A DNA stretch of 64,000 bases from Pseudomonas sp. PDM05. Its GTDB lineage: Bacteria; Pseudomonadota; Gammaproteobacteria; Pseudomonadales; Pseudomonadaceae. Positions 26,593 through 35,475 of the stretch are shown here, piece after piece; positions within the stretch are counted from its first letter, which is position 1, and every line of letters starts with the position of its first letter. The notes below the pieces were generated by a model. It did not search any database and had not been told where the DNA came from. It saw nothing but the letters and a program-made list of their open reading frames with translations. The stretch lies in NCBI RefSeq assembly GCF_014851685.1, contig NZ_JACVAC010000001.1, positions 310,001 through 374,000 on the forward strand, written 5' to 3'. The position numbers were made by a program, and so were the translations under genes.

Positions 26593-27255
26593 TTACTTTG
26601 TTTCTGCCAACACCTTGAGCGCCTGCGCCGCCGCCCGCTCCTGCCCGGCCTGGGCCGTGGCATTCGCCGCCTCACGCCAGCGCTGCGCGTCCACCTTGGC
26701 AGGCAACTGGCTTGGCCGTTGGGTGAGGATCGCCCAACTCCCGGCGCTCTTCCACTTCGATTCAAACTCGCTGAAGCTCATCAACAGGCGCCGGTCCATC
26801 CCGGAGCGCAGCAGCACCGTGCTTTTCTGCTGATTGAACCCCACCACGACCACGTACCGTGCGTCAGACCACAGGCTGCCGCCAATCCGCGCCATCACCG
26901 GGTAACCGGCTGCAACCTGTGCCAGCACCGCCGTCAGCTGGGTATCCAGCGGATACACCATCAACCCGTACTCACGCGCCAGCACCTGCATGTTGCGCTC
27001 CAGGTCCGCCTCGCCGCCCGGCAAGCGCAGCGGCTTATCCAGCAGACCCGGTGTCATGACAATGCCTTGTTGCGACAGCATGCTGGCCAGAGCAGCAGGG
27101 CCACTCTGATACGCCTCGCTGCGGAAAGTCGGCACGCCATTGAGCTCGACCCGCTCCGGCAGGCCCGGCAGTTTCGACGGGTACCCGGAACAGGCCGCGA
27201 GCCCCAGGGCAAAGGCCAGCAACAAGGATGTTTTTACGTTCGACCGTAACCGCAA
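26593..27255 (-). CDS. C39-peptidase-like lipoprotein lacking catalytic residues
   Basis: 220 residues with a lipoprotein signal (lipobox LAAC, Cys22). The following domain has the fold signature of C39 (papain-like) peptidases: YQSGPAALASMLSQQG in place of the usual x-C-G-P-A-A-L, and ARYVVVVGFN in place of x-H-Y-V-V-V-x-G-[FY]-D. The nucleophile is Ser51 and the His position is Arg, so proteolysis is unlikely. It probably binds a peptide or partner in the periplasm. The C-terminus is an Ala-rich helix. No exporter gene is nearby. Confidence 0.65.
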   Translation of the reverse strand: MRLRSNVKTSLLLAFALGLAACSGYPSKLPGLPERVELNGVPTFRSEAYQSGPAALASMLSQQGIVMTPGLLDKPLRLPGGEADLERNMQVLAREYGLMVYPLDTQLTAVLAQVAAGYPVMARIGGSLWSDARYVVVVGFNQQKSTVLLRSGMDRRLLMSFSEFESKWKSAGSWAILTQRPSQLPAKVDAQRWREAANATAQAGQERAAAQALKVLAETK

Positions 27256-27466
27256 TTTTTTACTCTCTTGATCAACTGCCGGTAAGGGCCCTGATCATAG
27301 GGCGCTCCGCCACGCGGGTATAGCCTCAGGCGTCAGTTAAGCGTGCGGCATAGAGCAAACAAGTTGGACGGACACGACCATTGGTCAATAGCAGGCAACC
27401 GCCAGGTAGCTAGACTGTCCATTGAGAAGACTGTGTGTGCCCCGAGCGGGGCGAAAGGAGGCCCTG

Positions 27467-27616
27467 ATGAGCCTTGCAACGACGATAATCCTGTTGATCT
27501 GCGGTTGGCTGGCCGTTGCCGCCGCCATGTTGTGGGGGGTGCTGCGCATTGCCCGTCGACACCACCCCCACGCCAAACCCGCCAAGCCCCACAAGGCCGC
27601 GGTGCACCACGCCTAA
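27467..27616 (+). CDS. 49-residue single-pass membrane protein
   Basis: Starts MSLATTIILLICGWLAV, giving one transmembrane helix (about residues 4-26) followed by a strongly basic, His/Lys/Pro-rich tail (RRHHPHAKPAKPHK). It has an excellent RBS (AAAGGAG) before ATG 27467. The stop overlaps the stop of the convergent lipoprotein by 4 bp. Function unknown; such small proteins often modulate membrane enzymes. Confidence 0.7.
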   Translation: MSLATTIILLICGWLAVAAAMLWGVLRIARRHHPHAKPAKPHKAAVHHA

Positions 27617-28023
27617 CCAGGCATGCAGCTGAAATCCTGGGTCGCGGCAACTTCCTTGCCGTGGCCATCCTTCAGCGACGCGCGCACGGTAGTGCCCAGG
27701 CTCGACTCCACCAGGGTGTAGTGCTCACCGGCCTTGAAATTCTTGTACTCGAGCCGCCCCTGGCAGTCCTGCTGATTGTCGTCGCCCGGCTCTTCCTCGT
27801 ACAACGTCACGTCCAGGCGATGGTCGCCCGGTGTCACTTCAAAAAAGCGCCCATCGTCCACGCGCTTGCCATCCACGCGTTCGGCCATCAGGTCATTCGG
27901 CGCTTCTTCCTTCAATCCAATCCATGCTTCGCTCGGGTCCGCCTTGGGGATCGGGCCGGCGCACGCCGACAACAACAGCACGGCACCGAGGGCTGGAATC
28001 AACAACAGAGGTTTAAGTGACAT
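27613..28023 (-). CDS. Small lipoprotein of unknown function
   Basis: 136 residues. Signal MSLKPLLLIPALGAVLLLSAC gives a typical lipobox (LSAC). The mature domain is predicted to be beta-rich (FFEVTPGDHRLDVTLYEEE), resembling domains that carry 'PEGA-like' or carbohydrate-binding sandwiches, though no firm family is recognised. ATG 28023 is preceded by GGAG. Two Cys late in the protein (QDCQG and FSCMPG) could form a disulfide. Confidence 0.7.
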   Translation of the reverse strand: MSLKPLLLIPALGAVLLLSACAGPIPKADPSEAWIGLKEEAPNDLMAERVDGKRVDDGRFFEVTPGDHRLDVTLYEEEPGDDNQQDCQGRLEYKNFKAGEHYTLVESSLGTTVRASLKDGHGKEVAATQDFSCMPG

Positions 28024-28219
28024 GGCAGGGCTCCAAAAAAGACGATGTGTCCGATGGGTTACAAGCTTGCGGAGCCGACCTGTGTTGAACAAATGAATAC
28101 GCATGAAACGATCTTCAGCCCCTTCCTAAATGTTCCTTCACCTGGCTGAAAGGCGCGTGTTAGGTGGGTCGGGCAAGACTGCCGGGGTTTGCAATCCTGC
28201 TCCTTTCGGAGGTTCACGC

Positions 28220-31200
28220 ATGCTCGGGCTGGTAAAGACCGCACTGCAAAAGCCGTACACGTTTATCGTGTTGGCCATATTCATCTGCATCATCGGGCCG
28301 ATGGCGGCCCTGCGCACCCCCACGGATGTGTTCCCCGACATCGGCATCCCCGTGGTCGCCGTGGTCTGGCAGTACAACGGCTTGTCGCCGGATGCCATGG
28401 CCGGTCGGGTGATCTACACCTACGAACGCTCCCTGAGCACCACTGTCAACGACATCGAACACATCGAATCGCAATCGCTGCCCGGCATGGGCATCGTCAA
28501 GATCTTCTTCCAACCCGGCGTGGACATCCGCACCGCCAACGCCCAAGTGACCGCCGTGTCACAAACCGTGCTCAAGCAGATGCCACCCGGCATCACGCCG
28601 CCGTTGATCCTCAACTACAGCGCCTCCACCGTGCCGATCCTGCAACTGGCATTCTCCAGCCCGAGCCTGTCGGAAGCGAAGATCCGCGACCTGGTGCAGA
28701 ACAATATCCGCCTGCCCCTCAGCGCCCTGCCCGGCCTGGCCATGCCCACGCCCATGGGCGGCAAGCAACGCCAGATCACCCTCGACCTCGACCCGCAGGC
28801 ACTGGCCGCCAAAGGCCTGTCGGCCCAGGACGTGGGCACCGCCCTGGCCCTGCAAAACCAGATCATCCCGGTGGGCACCGCCAAACTCGGCCCCAACGAA
28901 TACACGATCCTGCTCAACAACAGCCCCAAGGCGATCGATGAACTCAACGACTTGCCGATCAAGACCGTCGACGGCGCGCTGATCACTATCGGCCAAGTCG
29001 CCCACGTGCGTGACGGCTCGCCGCCCCAAACCAACATCGTACGTGTCGACGGCCACCGCGCCGTGCTGATGCCGGCCCTGAAAAACGGCAGCATCTCGAC
29101 CCTGTCGATCATCGACGGCATCCGCCAGATGCTGCCGCGCATCGACGAGACCCTGCCGCCCTCGCTGAAAACCTCGCTGCTGGGCGACGCCTCGGTGTTC
29201 GTCAAGCAATCGGTGGGCAGCGTGGCACAGGAAGGCATCATCGCCGCCCTGCTGACCAGCGCGATGATCCTGCTGTTCCTTGGCAGTTGGCGCTCGACCC
29301 TGATTATCGCCGCGTCGATTCCCCTGGCCGTGTTATCAGCCATCGCGCTACTGGCCGTCAGCGGGCAAACCCTCAACGTGATGACCCTCGGCGGGTTGGC
29401 ATTGGCGGTGGGGATTCTGGTGGACGACGCCACCGTGACCATCGAAAACATCAACTGGCACCTGGAACAAGGCAAGGCGGTGAAGACCGCGATCCTCGAC
29501 GGCGCCGCGCAGATCGTCGGCCCCGCGTTCGTCTCGCTGCTGTGCATCTGCATCGTGTTCGTGCCGATGTTTATGCTGCAAGGCATCGCCGGTTACCTGT
29601 TCCGGCCGATGGCCCTGGCGGTGATCTTTGCCATGGCCAGCTCGTTCATCCTCTCGCGCACCCTGGTGCCGACACTCGCGATGTTTTTGCTCAAGCCGCA
29701 CACGCCGGAACCGGGCGCGGGTCATCACCCGGAAGACGAGTTCATCAACCACCACGAGGGTGAGCAACACGCCAAACCGCGCCATGCCGCGCTGCAAGCG
29801 GTGCTGAATTTCCAGCAGGGTTTTGAGCGCCATTTCTCGAATATCCGCGACACCTATCACAGCCTGCTGCTGTTGGCGCTGGGCAATCGCAAGCGCTTTA
29901 TCGTCGGCTTCCTGGCCTGCGTGCTCGCCTCGTTCCTGCTGCTGCCAAGCCTGGGCCAGGACTTCTTCCCGGCCACCGACGCCGGCGCCCTCGCCCTGCA
30001 CGTGCGCCTGCCGCTGGGCACGCGCATCGAAGAAAGCGCCGCCGCCTTCGACCGCATCGAAGCGCGGATTCGCGAAGTGATCCCAAGCGACGAACTCGAC
30101 ACCATCGTTGACAACATCGGTATCCCGCTCAGCGGCATCGACATGGCCTACAGCAGCAGCGGCACCATCGGTCCACAGGACGGCGACATCCAGGTCAGCC
30201 TGAAACCACACCACGCGCCCACCGCCGACTACGTGAAAAAACTGCGCGAAGCCCTGCCGCAAAGTTTCCCTGGCAGCCACTTCGCGTTCCTGCCTGCCGA
30301 CATCAGCAGCCAGATCCTCAACTTCGGCGCCCCGGCCCCGCTGGACGTGAAAATCTCCGGGCGCAACGATGCAGAAAACCGTGCCTATGCGGTGGAACTT
30401 GAACGCCGCCTTCAACACGTACCCGGCATCGCCGACCTGCGTATCCAGCAGTCCACCGGCTACCCGTCGTTGCAAGTCAATGTCGACCGCCTGCGCGCCA
30501 ATGGCCTGGGCATCACCGAGCGTGACGTGACCAACAGCATGGTCGCCTCCCTCGCCGGCAGCTCGCAGACCGCGCCGACCTTCTGGCTCAACCCAGCCAA
30601 CGGTGTGTCGTACTCGATCGTCGCGGCGACCCCGCAATACCGCCTCGACAGCCTGCCATCCCTGGAAGCCTTGCCGGTCACCGGCGCCGACGGTCAATCG
30701 CAGATCCTCGGCGGCGTGGCGGACATCTCCCGCGTGCAAAGCCCGGCGGTGGTGACCCACTACAACATCGAGCCGACCCTGGACCTCTACGCCAACGTAC
30801 AAGGCCGCGACCTCGGCGGCGTAGCGCGCGACGTGCAAAAAGTGCTGGATGACACCGCGTCGATGCGCCCCAAAGGCGCGACCATCAGCCTGCATGGGCA
30901 GATCGACGCATTGCATGAAGCCTTCAGCGGTTTAAGCCTGGGCCTGCTCGGTGCGGTGGTGCTGATCTACCTGCTGATCGTGGTCAACTTCCAGTCGTGG
31001 GCCGACCCGTTCGTAATCATCACGGCATTACCGGCCGCTCTCGCGGGGATCGTATGGATGCTGTTCCTCAGCGGCACCTCGTTGTCGGTGCCGGCGCTCA
31101 CCGGCGCGATCCTGTGCATGGGCGTGGCCACCGCCAACTCGATCCTGGTGGTGAGCTTCTGCCGCGAACGCCTGGCCGAACATGGCGATGCGCTCAAGGC

Positions 31201-31441
31201 CGCGATGGAGGCCGGTTACACGCGCTTCCGCCCGGTGTGCATGACCGCCCTGGCGATGATCATCGGCATGTTGCCACTGGCCCTTTCCGAAGAACAAAAC
31301 GCCCCCCTTGGCCGAGCGGTGATCGGTGGATTGATCTTCGCCACCATCGCCACCCTGTTGTTTGTCCCCGTGGTCTTCAGCCTGGTCCACGGTCGTCACC
31401 CTACTCGCGCAGTTGCTGGAGAAACCCCACATGTCGCCTGA
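28220..31441 (+). CDS. RND efflux permease
   Basis: 1073 residues of the resistance-nodulation-division superfamily: twelve helices, two large periplasmic domains, and the proton-relay motif LVDDATVTIEN in helix 4. Overall it belongs to the HAE1/AcrB-like branch. A cytoplasmic loop at about residues 491-524 is unusually His-rich (HHPEDEFINHHEGEQHAK). ATG 28220 follows CGGAGG. It is the first gene of a permease-adaptor-outer membrane factor operon with overlaps at both junctions. Substrate unknown. Confidence 0.9.
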   Translation: MLGLVKTALQKPYTFIVLAIFICIIGPMAALRTPTDVFPDIGIPVVAVVWQYNGLSPDAMAGRVIYTYERSLSTTVNDIEHIESQSLPGMGIVKIFFQPGVDIRTANAQVTAVSQTVLKQMPPGITPPLILNYSASTVPILQLAFSSPSLSEAKIRDLVQNNIRLPLSALPGLAMPTPMGGKQRQITLDLDPQALAAKGLSAQDVGTALALQNQIIPVGTAKLGPNEYTILLNNSPKAIDELNDLPIKTVDGALITIGQVAHVRDGSPPQTNIVRVDGHRAVLMPALKNGSISTLSIIDGIRQMLPRIDETLPPSLKTSLLGDASVFVKQSVGSVAQEGIIAALLTSAMILLFLGSWRSTLIIAASIPLAVLSAIALLAVSGQTLNVMTLGGLALAVGILVDDATVTIENINWHLEQGKAVKTAILDGAAQIVGPAFVSLLCICIVFVPMFMLQGIAGYLFRPMALAVIFAMASSFILSRTLVPTLAMFLLKPHTPEPGAGHHPEDEFINHHEGEQHAKPRHAALQAVLNFQQGFERHFSNIRDTYHSLLLLALGNRKRFIVGFLACVLASFLLLPSLGQDFFPATDAGALALHVRLPLGTRIEESAAAFDRIEARIREVIPSDELDTIVDNIGIPLSGIDMAYSSSGTIGPQDGDIQVSLKPHHAPTADYVKKLREALPQSFPGSHFAFLPADISSQILNFGAPAPLDVKISGRNDAENRAYAVELERRLQHVPGIADLRIQQSTGYPSLQVNVDRLRANGLGITERDVTNSMVASLAGSSQTAPTFWLNPANGVSYSIVAATPQYRLDSLPSLEALPVTGADGQSQILGGVADISRVQSPAVVTHYNIEPTLDLYANVQGRDLGGVARDVQKVLDDTASMRPKGATISLHGQIDALHEAFSGLSLGLLGAVVLIYLLIVVNFQSWADPFVIITALPAALAGIVWMLFLSGTSLSVPALTGAILCMGVATANSILVVSFCRERLAEHGDALKAAMEAGYTRFRPVCMTALAMIIGMLPLALSEEQNAPLGRAVIGGLIFATIATLLFVPVVFSLVHGRHPTRAVAGETPHVA

Positions 31442-32600
31442 TCACAAACCCTCGCGCAAGCGTCTGATGCTCATGGGTGTCGGCGGCCTGACCCTGGCCG
31501 CCCTGCTGGTCGCCAACGGCCTGCACGCCCGCACGTTACATGAACAAGCGGTGACCGCCTGGACGGAAACCGCTGCCATTCCCCAGGTGCTGGTGTTCCA
31601 GCCACAACAGAACGCCGCCGGCGATACCCTGCGGTTGCCGGCGCACCTGGAAGCGTGGAGCAAGGCGCCGATCCACGCGCGGGTCAGCGGCTATTTGAAG
31701 GACTGGAAAGCCGACATCGGCACCCAGGTCAAGGCCGGGCAGGTTCTCGCCGAAATCGACAGCCCTGACCTCGACCAGCAACTGGCCCAAGCCCATGCAC
31801 GACTGGTGCAGGAACAAGCCAACGCACGCCTGGCGCAAACCACCGCCACCCGCTGGCAAAACCTGCTGGCCAGCCACTCGGTGTCACGCCAGGAGGCCGA
31901 CGAAAAAACCTCCAACGCCGCCGCCGCGAAGGCCAACGCCGACGCCGCCGCCGCCGACTGCGCGCGCCTGTCGGCCCTGGCCAGCTACAAGACCATCCGC
32001 GCACCGTTCGCCGGCACCATCACCGCCCGCAACACCGACATCGGCCAGTTGATCAAGGCCGATACCGACAGCGATCCGGAGTTGTTCAACATCGCCGACA
32101 CTCACCAACTGCGCCTGTATGTGCCGGTGCCGCAGAACTATGCCGCGGTGATCCACCCGGGCCTTGAAGCCCAACTGACGGTGCCCGAGCATCCAGGCCA
32201 ACACTTCAAGGCACGGCTGATCGGCGACTCCACCGCCATCGACCGCCGCTCCGGCACCCTGCTCGCACAGTTCGTCGCCGACAACCCCAACGGCGAACTG
32301 CTGCCCGGTGACTACGCCGAGGCGACGCTGCCGATTCCGGCCGACACCCACGGCGTGAGCATCCCGGCCAGTGCGCTGATCTTCCGCGCCCAAGGCACTC
32401 AGGTCGCGGTGCTGGATGCGCACAACCACGTGCACCTGCAAACCATCCACATCGGCCTCGACCTCGGCGAACGCCTGGTGATCGACCAGGGCCTCAAACC
32501 CGCCGACCGAGTGGTCGACAATCCGCCCGACGCCCTGCGCGAAGGCGATCCGGTGCAACTGGCGGACGCCAGCGGAGGTGCCCATGCGCCCAAGGCTTAA
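31431..32600 (+). CDS. RND efflux periplasmic adaptor (membrane fusion protein)
   Basis: 389 residues: N-terminal membrane anchor, lipoyl half-motifs around a helical hairpin (SGYLKDWKADIGTQVKAGQVLAEID ... YKTIRAPFAGTITARNTDIGQLI), then beta-barrel and membrane-proximal domains. It bridges the permease and the outer membrane channel. ATG 31431 lies inside the end of the permease gene (11-bp overlap), implying coupled translation. Confidence 0.92.
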   Translation: MSPDHKPSRKRLMLMGVGGLTLAALLVANGLHARTLHEQAVTAWTETAAIPQVLVFQPQQNAAGDTLRLPAHLEAWSKAPIHARVSGYLKDWKADIGTQVKAGQVLAEIDSPDLDQQLAQAHARLVQEQANARLAQTTATRWQNLLASHSVSRQEADEKTSNAAAAKANADAAAADCARLSALASYKTIRAPFAGTITARNTDIGQLIKADTDSDPELFNIADTHQLRLYVPVPQNYAAVIHPGLEAQLTVPEHPGQHFKARLIGDSTAIDRRSGTLLAQFVADNPNGELLPGDYAEATLPIPADTHGVSIPASALIFRAQGTQVAVLDAHNHVHLQTIHIGLDLGERLVIDQGLKPADRVVDNPPDALREGDPVQLADASGGAHAPKA

Positions 32601-34002
32601 CCCCCTCGCCGCCTTGATGCTGCTGACCTTGCAGGGCTGCTCCATGGCACCGACCTACCAGGTGCCCTCGGTCAACCTGCCGGCGGGCTATCGCGAACAG
32701 ACCCGCGATGGCCCATGGCACAGCGCGCAACCGGCCGACACATTGGCGCCGGCATGGTGGAAGCTCTACAACGATGCGCGCCTGAACGACCTGCAACAGC
32801 AACTGCTCAAGGCCAACCCGGACCTCGCGGCGGCACTGGCCCACTTCGATGCGTCCCAGGCATACGCCAGCCAATTGCATGCCGGGCTGTTCCCGCAAAT
32901 CAGCGCCAGTGCGCAGCCACTGCGCCAACGGCAATCCGACTCGCGACCGCTGCGGGGTAGCACCCAGCCATCGGTGTACAACAGCAATACCGCCGGGTTT
33001 TCGTTGAGCTACGACTTGGACCTGTGGGGCAGAGTCCGCAACCAGGTCGCCGCCGGCGATGCCCAGGCACAGGCCTCTGGCGACGACCTGGCAGTGGCGC
33101 GCTTGAGCCTGCAGCATCAGTTGGCGAGCTTGTATGTGCAGCTCAACGGGCTGGATGCACAGGCACGCATTCTCAACAGCTCGCTGGAGGACTTCAGCCA
33201 GGCATTGCAACTGACCCGCAGCCGCTATGAAGGCCAGATCGCCTCGGAACTGGACCTGACCCGCGCACAAAACCAACTGGCCGAAGCCAAGGCGCAATTG
33301 GATGACATCCACGGCCAGCGCAACCTCACTGAGCATGCGATAGGCGAATTGGTCGGTGTGGCGGCCAGCGATTTCACGCTACCGCCGAGCCCACAGTTGA
33401 TCGCGCTGCCGCAGATCCCAACGCAGTTGCCCAGCCACCTGCTGCAACGTCGCCCGGACATTGCCGCAGCAGAACGGCGGGTGTTCGCCGCCAACGCCAA
33501 TATCGGCGTGGCCAAGGCGGCGTGGTACCCGGATTTCAGCTTGACCGGCTTGATCGGCGGGCAGACCCAAGGCGTCGGCAACCTGCTTTCGGCAGGCAAT
33601 CGCTATTGGGCGCTGGGGCCGCTGGTCAACTTGCCGATCTTCGACGGTGGTCGCTTGAGCGCCAATGAACGCCAAGCCAAGGCCGAATTCGAAGAAGCCT
33701 CGGCGCAGTACCGCAGCCAGGTGTTGAGAGCCGTGCGTGAAGTCGAAGACAACCTGGCGCAACTAAGGGATTTGCAGCAGCAAGCCCAGGATGAACAAGC
33801 CGCGGCAGACGCGGCGCAGCATACCCAAGCGCTGGCGATCAACAGCTACCAGGCGGGCGCCGTGAGTTATCTGGATGTGGTGACCGCCCAAACTGCCGCG
33901 TTGCAGGCGCAGCGGACATTACAGGCGGTGCAAACGCGGCAGTTGCAAGCAAGTGTCGGCCTGCTCACCGCCCTCGGCGGCGGCTGGCGCAACACCTTGT
34001 AG
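32584..34002 (+). CDS. Outer membrane efflux lipoprotein (OprM/NodT family)
   Basis: 472 residues with a lipoprotein signal (LTLQGCSM) and two OEP repeats forming the alpha-barrel channel (signatures LDLTRAQNQLAEAKAQL and SYQAGAVSYLDVVTAQTAALQAQR). It completes the tripartite pump. ATG 32584 follows GGAGG and overlaps the adaptor by 17 bp. Its TAG stop is the first part of the inverted repeat at 34000-34128. Confidence 0.92.
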   Translation: MRPRLNPLAALMLLTLQGCSMAPTYQVPSVNLPAGYREQTRDGPWHSAQPADTLAPAWWKLYNDARLNDLQQQLLKANPDLAAALAHFDASQAYASQLHAGLFPQISASAQPLRQRQSDSRPLRGSTQPSVYNSNTAGFSLSYDLDLWGRVRNQVAAGDAQAQASGDDLAVARLSLQHQLASLYVQLNGLDAQARILNSSLEDFSQALQLTRSRYEGQIASELDLTRAQNQLAEAKAQLDDIHGQRNLTEHAIGELVGVAASDFTLPPSPQLIALPQIPTQLPSHLLQRRPDIAAAERRVFAANANIGVAKAAWYPDFSLTGLIGGQTQGVGNLLSAGNRYWALGPLVNLPIFDGGRLSANERQAKAEFEEASAQYRSQVLRAVREVEDNLAQLRDLQQQAQDEQAAADAAQHTQALAINSYQAGAVSYLDVVTAQTAALQAQRTLQAVQTRQLQASVGLLTALGGGWRNTL

Positions 34003-34128
34003 TGAGCGGGCTTGCCCCGCGCTGGGGGGCGAAGCCGCCCTGAATCCAGGCACCTCGGTCTTTCAGACACACCGCGGCGTCCCGTTTGGGGCGGCTTCGC
34101 CCCCCAGCGCGGGCAAGCCCGCTCACTA
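34000..34128. repeat. Long inverted repeat between convergent operons
   Basis: Arms of about 38 bp (TAGTGAGCGGGCTTGCCC... at the left, its complement ending at 34128) can fold into a long hairpin around a loop of about 50 bp. It is a REP variant class (GAGCGGGCTTGCCCCGCGCT) different from the common copy in this window. It probably ends transcription from both sides; the left arm contains the efflux operon stop codon. Confidence 0.85.
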
Positions 34129-34131
34129 CAA

Positions 34132-35415
34132 TCAGGCGGCGAGTTTGCCGTTGGCGATAGCGGCGGAGGCGGCAACCATTGCGCGCAGCAACACCGCACA
34201 GCCCGCCGCCAGATCATCCGGGGCAGCATTTTCGATTTCGTTATGGCTGATGCCCCCTTCACACGGCACAAAAATCATCCCCGCCGGGCCCAGCTCGGCG
34301 ACGAAGATCGCGTCGTGCCCTGCCCCGCTGACAATATCCATGTTCGACAGGCCCAACCCGTTCGCCGCATCCCGCACCGCGTCCACGCAGCCCTTATCGA
34401 AATACAGCGGCGGGAAGTCCGCCGTCGGTACCATCTCGAACGTCAGGCCATGCTTGGCACAGGTGTCGTCGATCACCTGGCGCACCTGGGCAATCATCGA
34501 ATCCAACCGCGCCGGTTCCAGGTGACGGAAGTCCAGGGTCATGCGTACTTCGCCAGGAATCACGTTGCGTGAACCGGGGTAAGCCTGCAGGCAACCCACC
34601 GTCCCACACGCATGAGGCTGATGCCCCAACGCCGCGGCATTCACCGCGGCGACCACGGCTGCCGCACCGACCAGGGCATCCTTGCGCAGGTGCATCGGCG
34701 TCGGCCCCGCATGGGCTTCAACGCCGCGCAACTTCAGGTCGAACCACTTCTGCCCCAACGCGCCGAGCACCACGCCGATGGTCTTTTTCTCGTCCTCAAG
34801 AATCGGCCCCTGCTCGATATGTGCCTCGAAATAGGCGCCAACCTTGTGCCCGCTCTCCGGCCGTGTACCCGCGTAACCAATGGCATTCAACGCATCGCCG
34901 ACCGAGACGCCATCGGCATCCTGCTTGGCCAGGGTATCGGCCAAGGTAAACTTCTGCGCAAACACTCCCGAGCCCATCATGCACGGAGGAAAGCGCGAGC
35001 CTTCTTCATTGGTCCAGACCACCACTTCCAATGGCGCTTCGGTTTCCACCTTGAGGTCATTGAGGGTGCGCAGGACTTCCACGCCGGCGAGCACGCCGAA
35101 GCATCCGTCGAACTTGCCACCCGTGGGCTGGGTATCGATGTGGCTGCCGGTCATCACCGGGGGCAGGTTGGGGTTGCGACCAGGGCGACGGGCGAAGATG
35201 TTGCCGATGCCGTCGACCGTCACCGTGCAACCGGCGTCTTCGCACCATTGCACGAACAGGTCGCGGGCCTGGCGGTCGAGGTCGGTAAGAGCCAGGCGAC
35301 ACACGCCGCCCTTGGGCGTGGCGCCGAGCCTGGCCAGGTCCATCAGCGACTGCCACAGGCGGTCACGGTTGATGTGCTGATGGGGCGATTGCAGAACGTC
35401 GAGGGCAGCGTTCAT
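34132..35415 (-). CDS. N-carbamoyl-beta-alanine amidohydrolase (Zn-dependent hydantoinase/carbamoylase family)
   Basis: 427 residues of the M20-like amidohydrolase family. Metal ligands lie in GSHIDTQPTGGKFDG and NEEGSRF, with a later HIEQGPILE. The context (NCS1 transporter, dihydropyrimidinase and dihydropyrimidine dehydrogenase on the other side of a divergent promoter) points to the last step of reductive pyrimidine breakdown: N-carbamoyl-beta-alanine to beta-alanine, CO2 and ammonia. The gene name pydC is sometimes used. It is co-directional with the transporter, 60 bp apart. Confidence 0.88.
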   Translation of the reverse strand: MNAALDVLQSPHQHINRDRLWQSLMDLARLGATPKGGVCRLALTDLDRQARDLFVQWCEDAGCTVTVDGIGNIFARRPGRNPNLPPVMTGSHIDTQPTGGKFDGCFGVLAGVEVLRTLNDLKVETEAPLEVVVWTNEEGSRFPPCMMGSGVFAQKFTLADTLAKQDADGVSVGDALNAIGYAGTRPESGHKVGAYFEAHIEQGPILEDEKKTIGVVLGALGQKWFDLKLRGVEAHAGPTPMHLRKDALVGAAAVVAAVNAAALGHQPHACGTVGCLQAYPGSRNVIPGEVRMTLDFRHLEPARLDSMIAQVRQVIDDTCAKHGLTFEMVPTADFPPLYFDKGCVDAVRDAANGLGLSNMDIVSGAGHDAIFVAELGPAGMIFVPCEGGISHNEIENAAPDDLAAGCAVLLRAMVAASAAIANGKLAA

Positions 35416-35475
35416 TGGGGATCTCCTCAGGCTACATTTCTTATGGATTGAACCCTTTGCAACAGTGAAAAGAGG

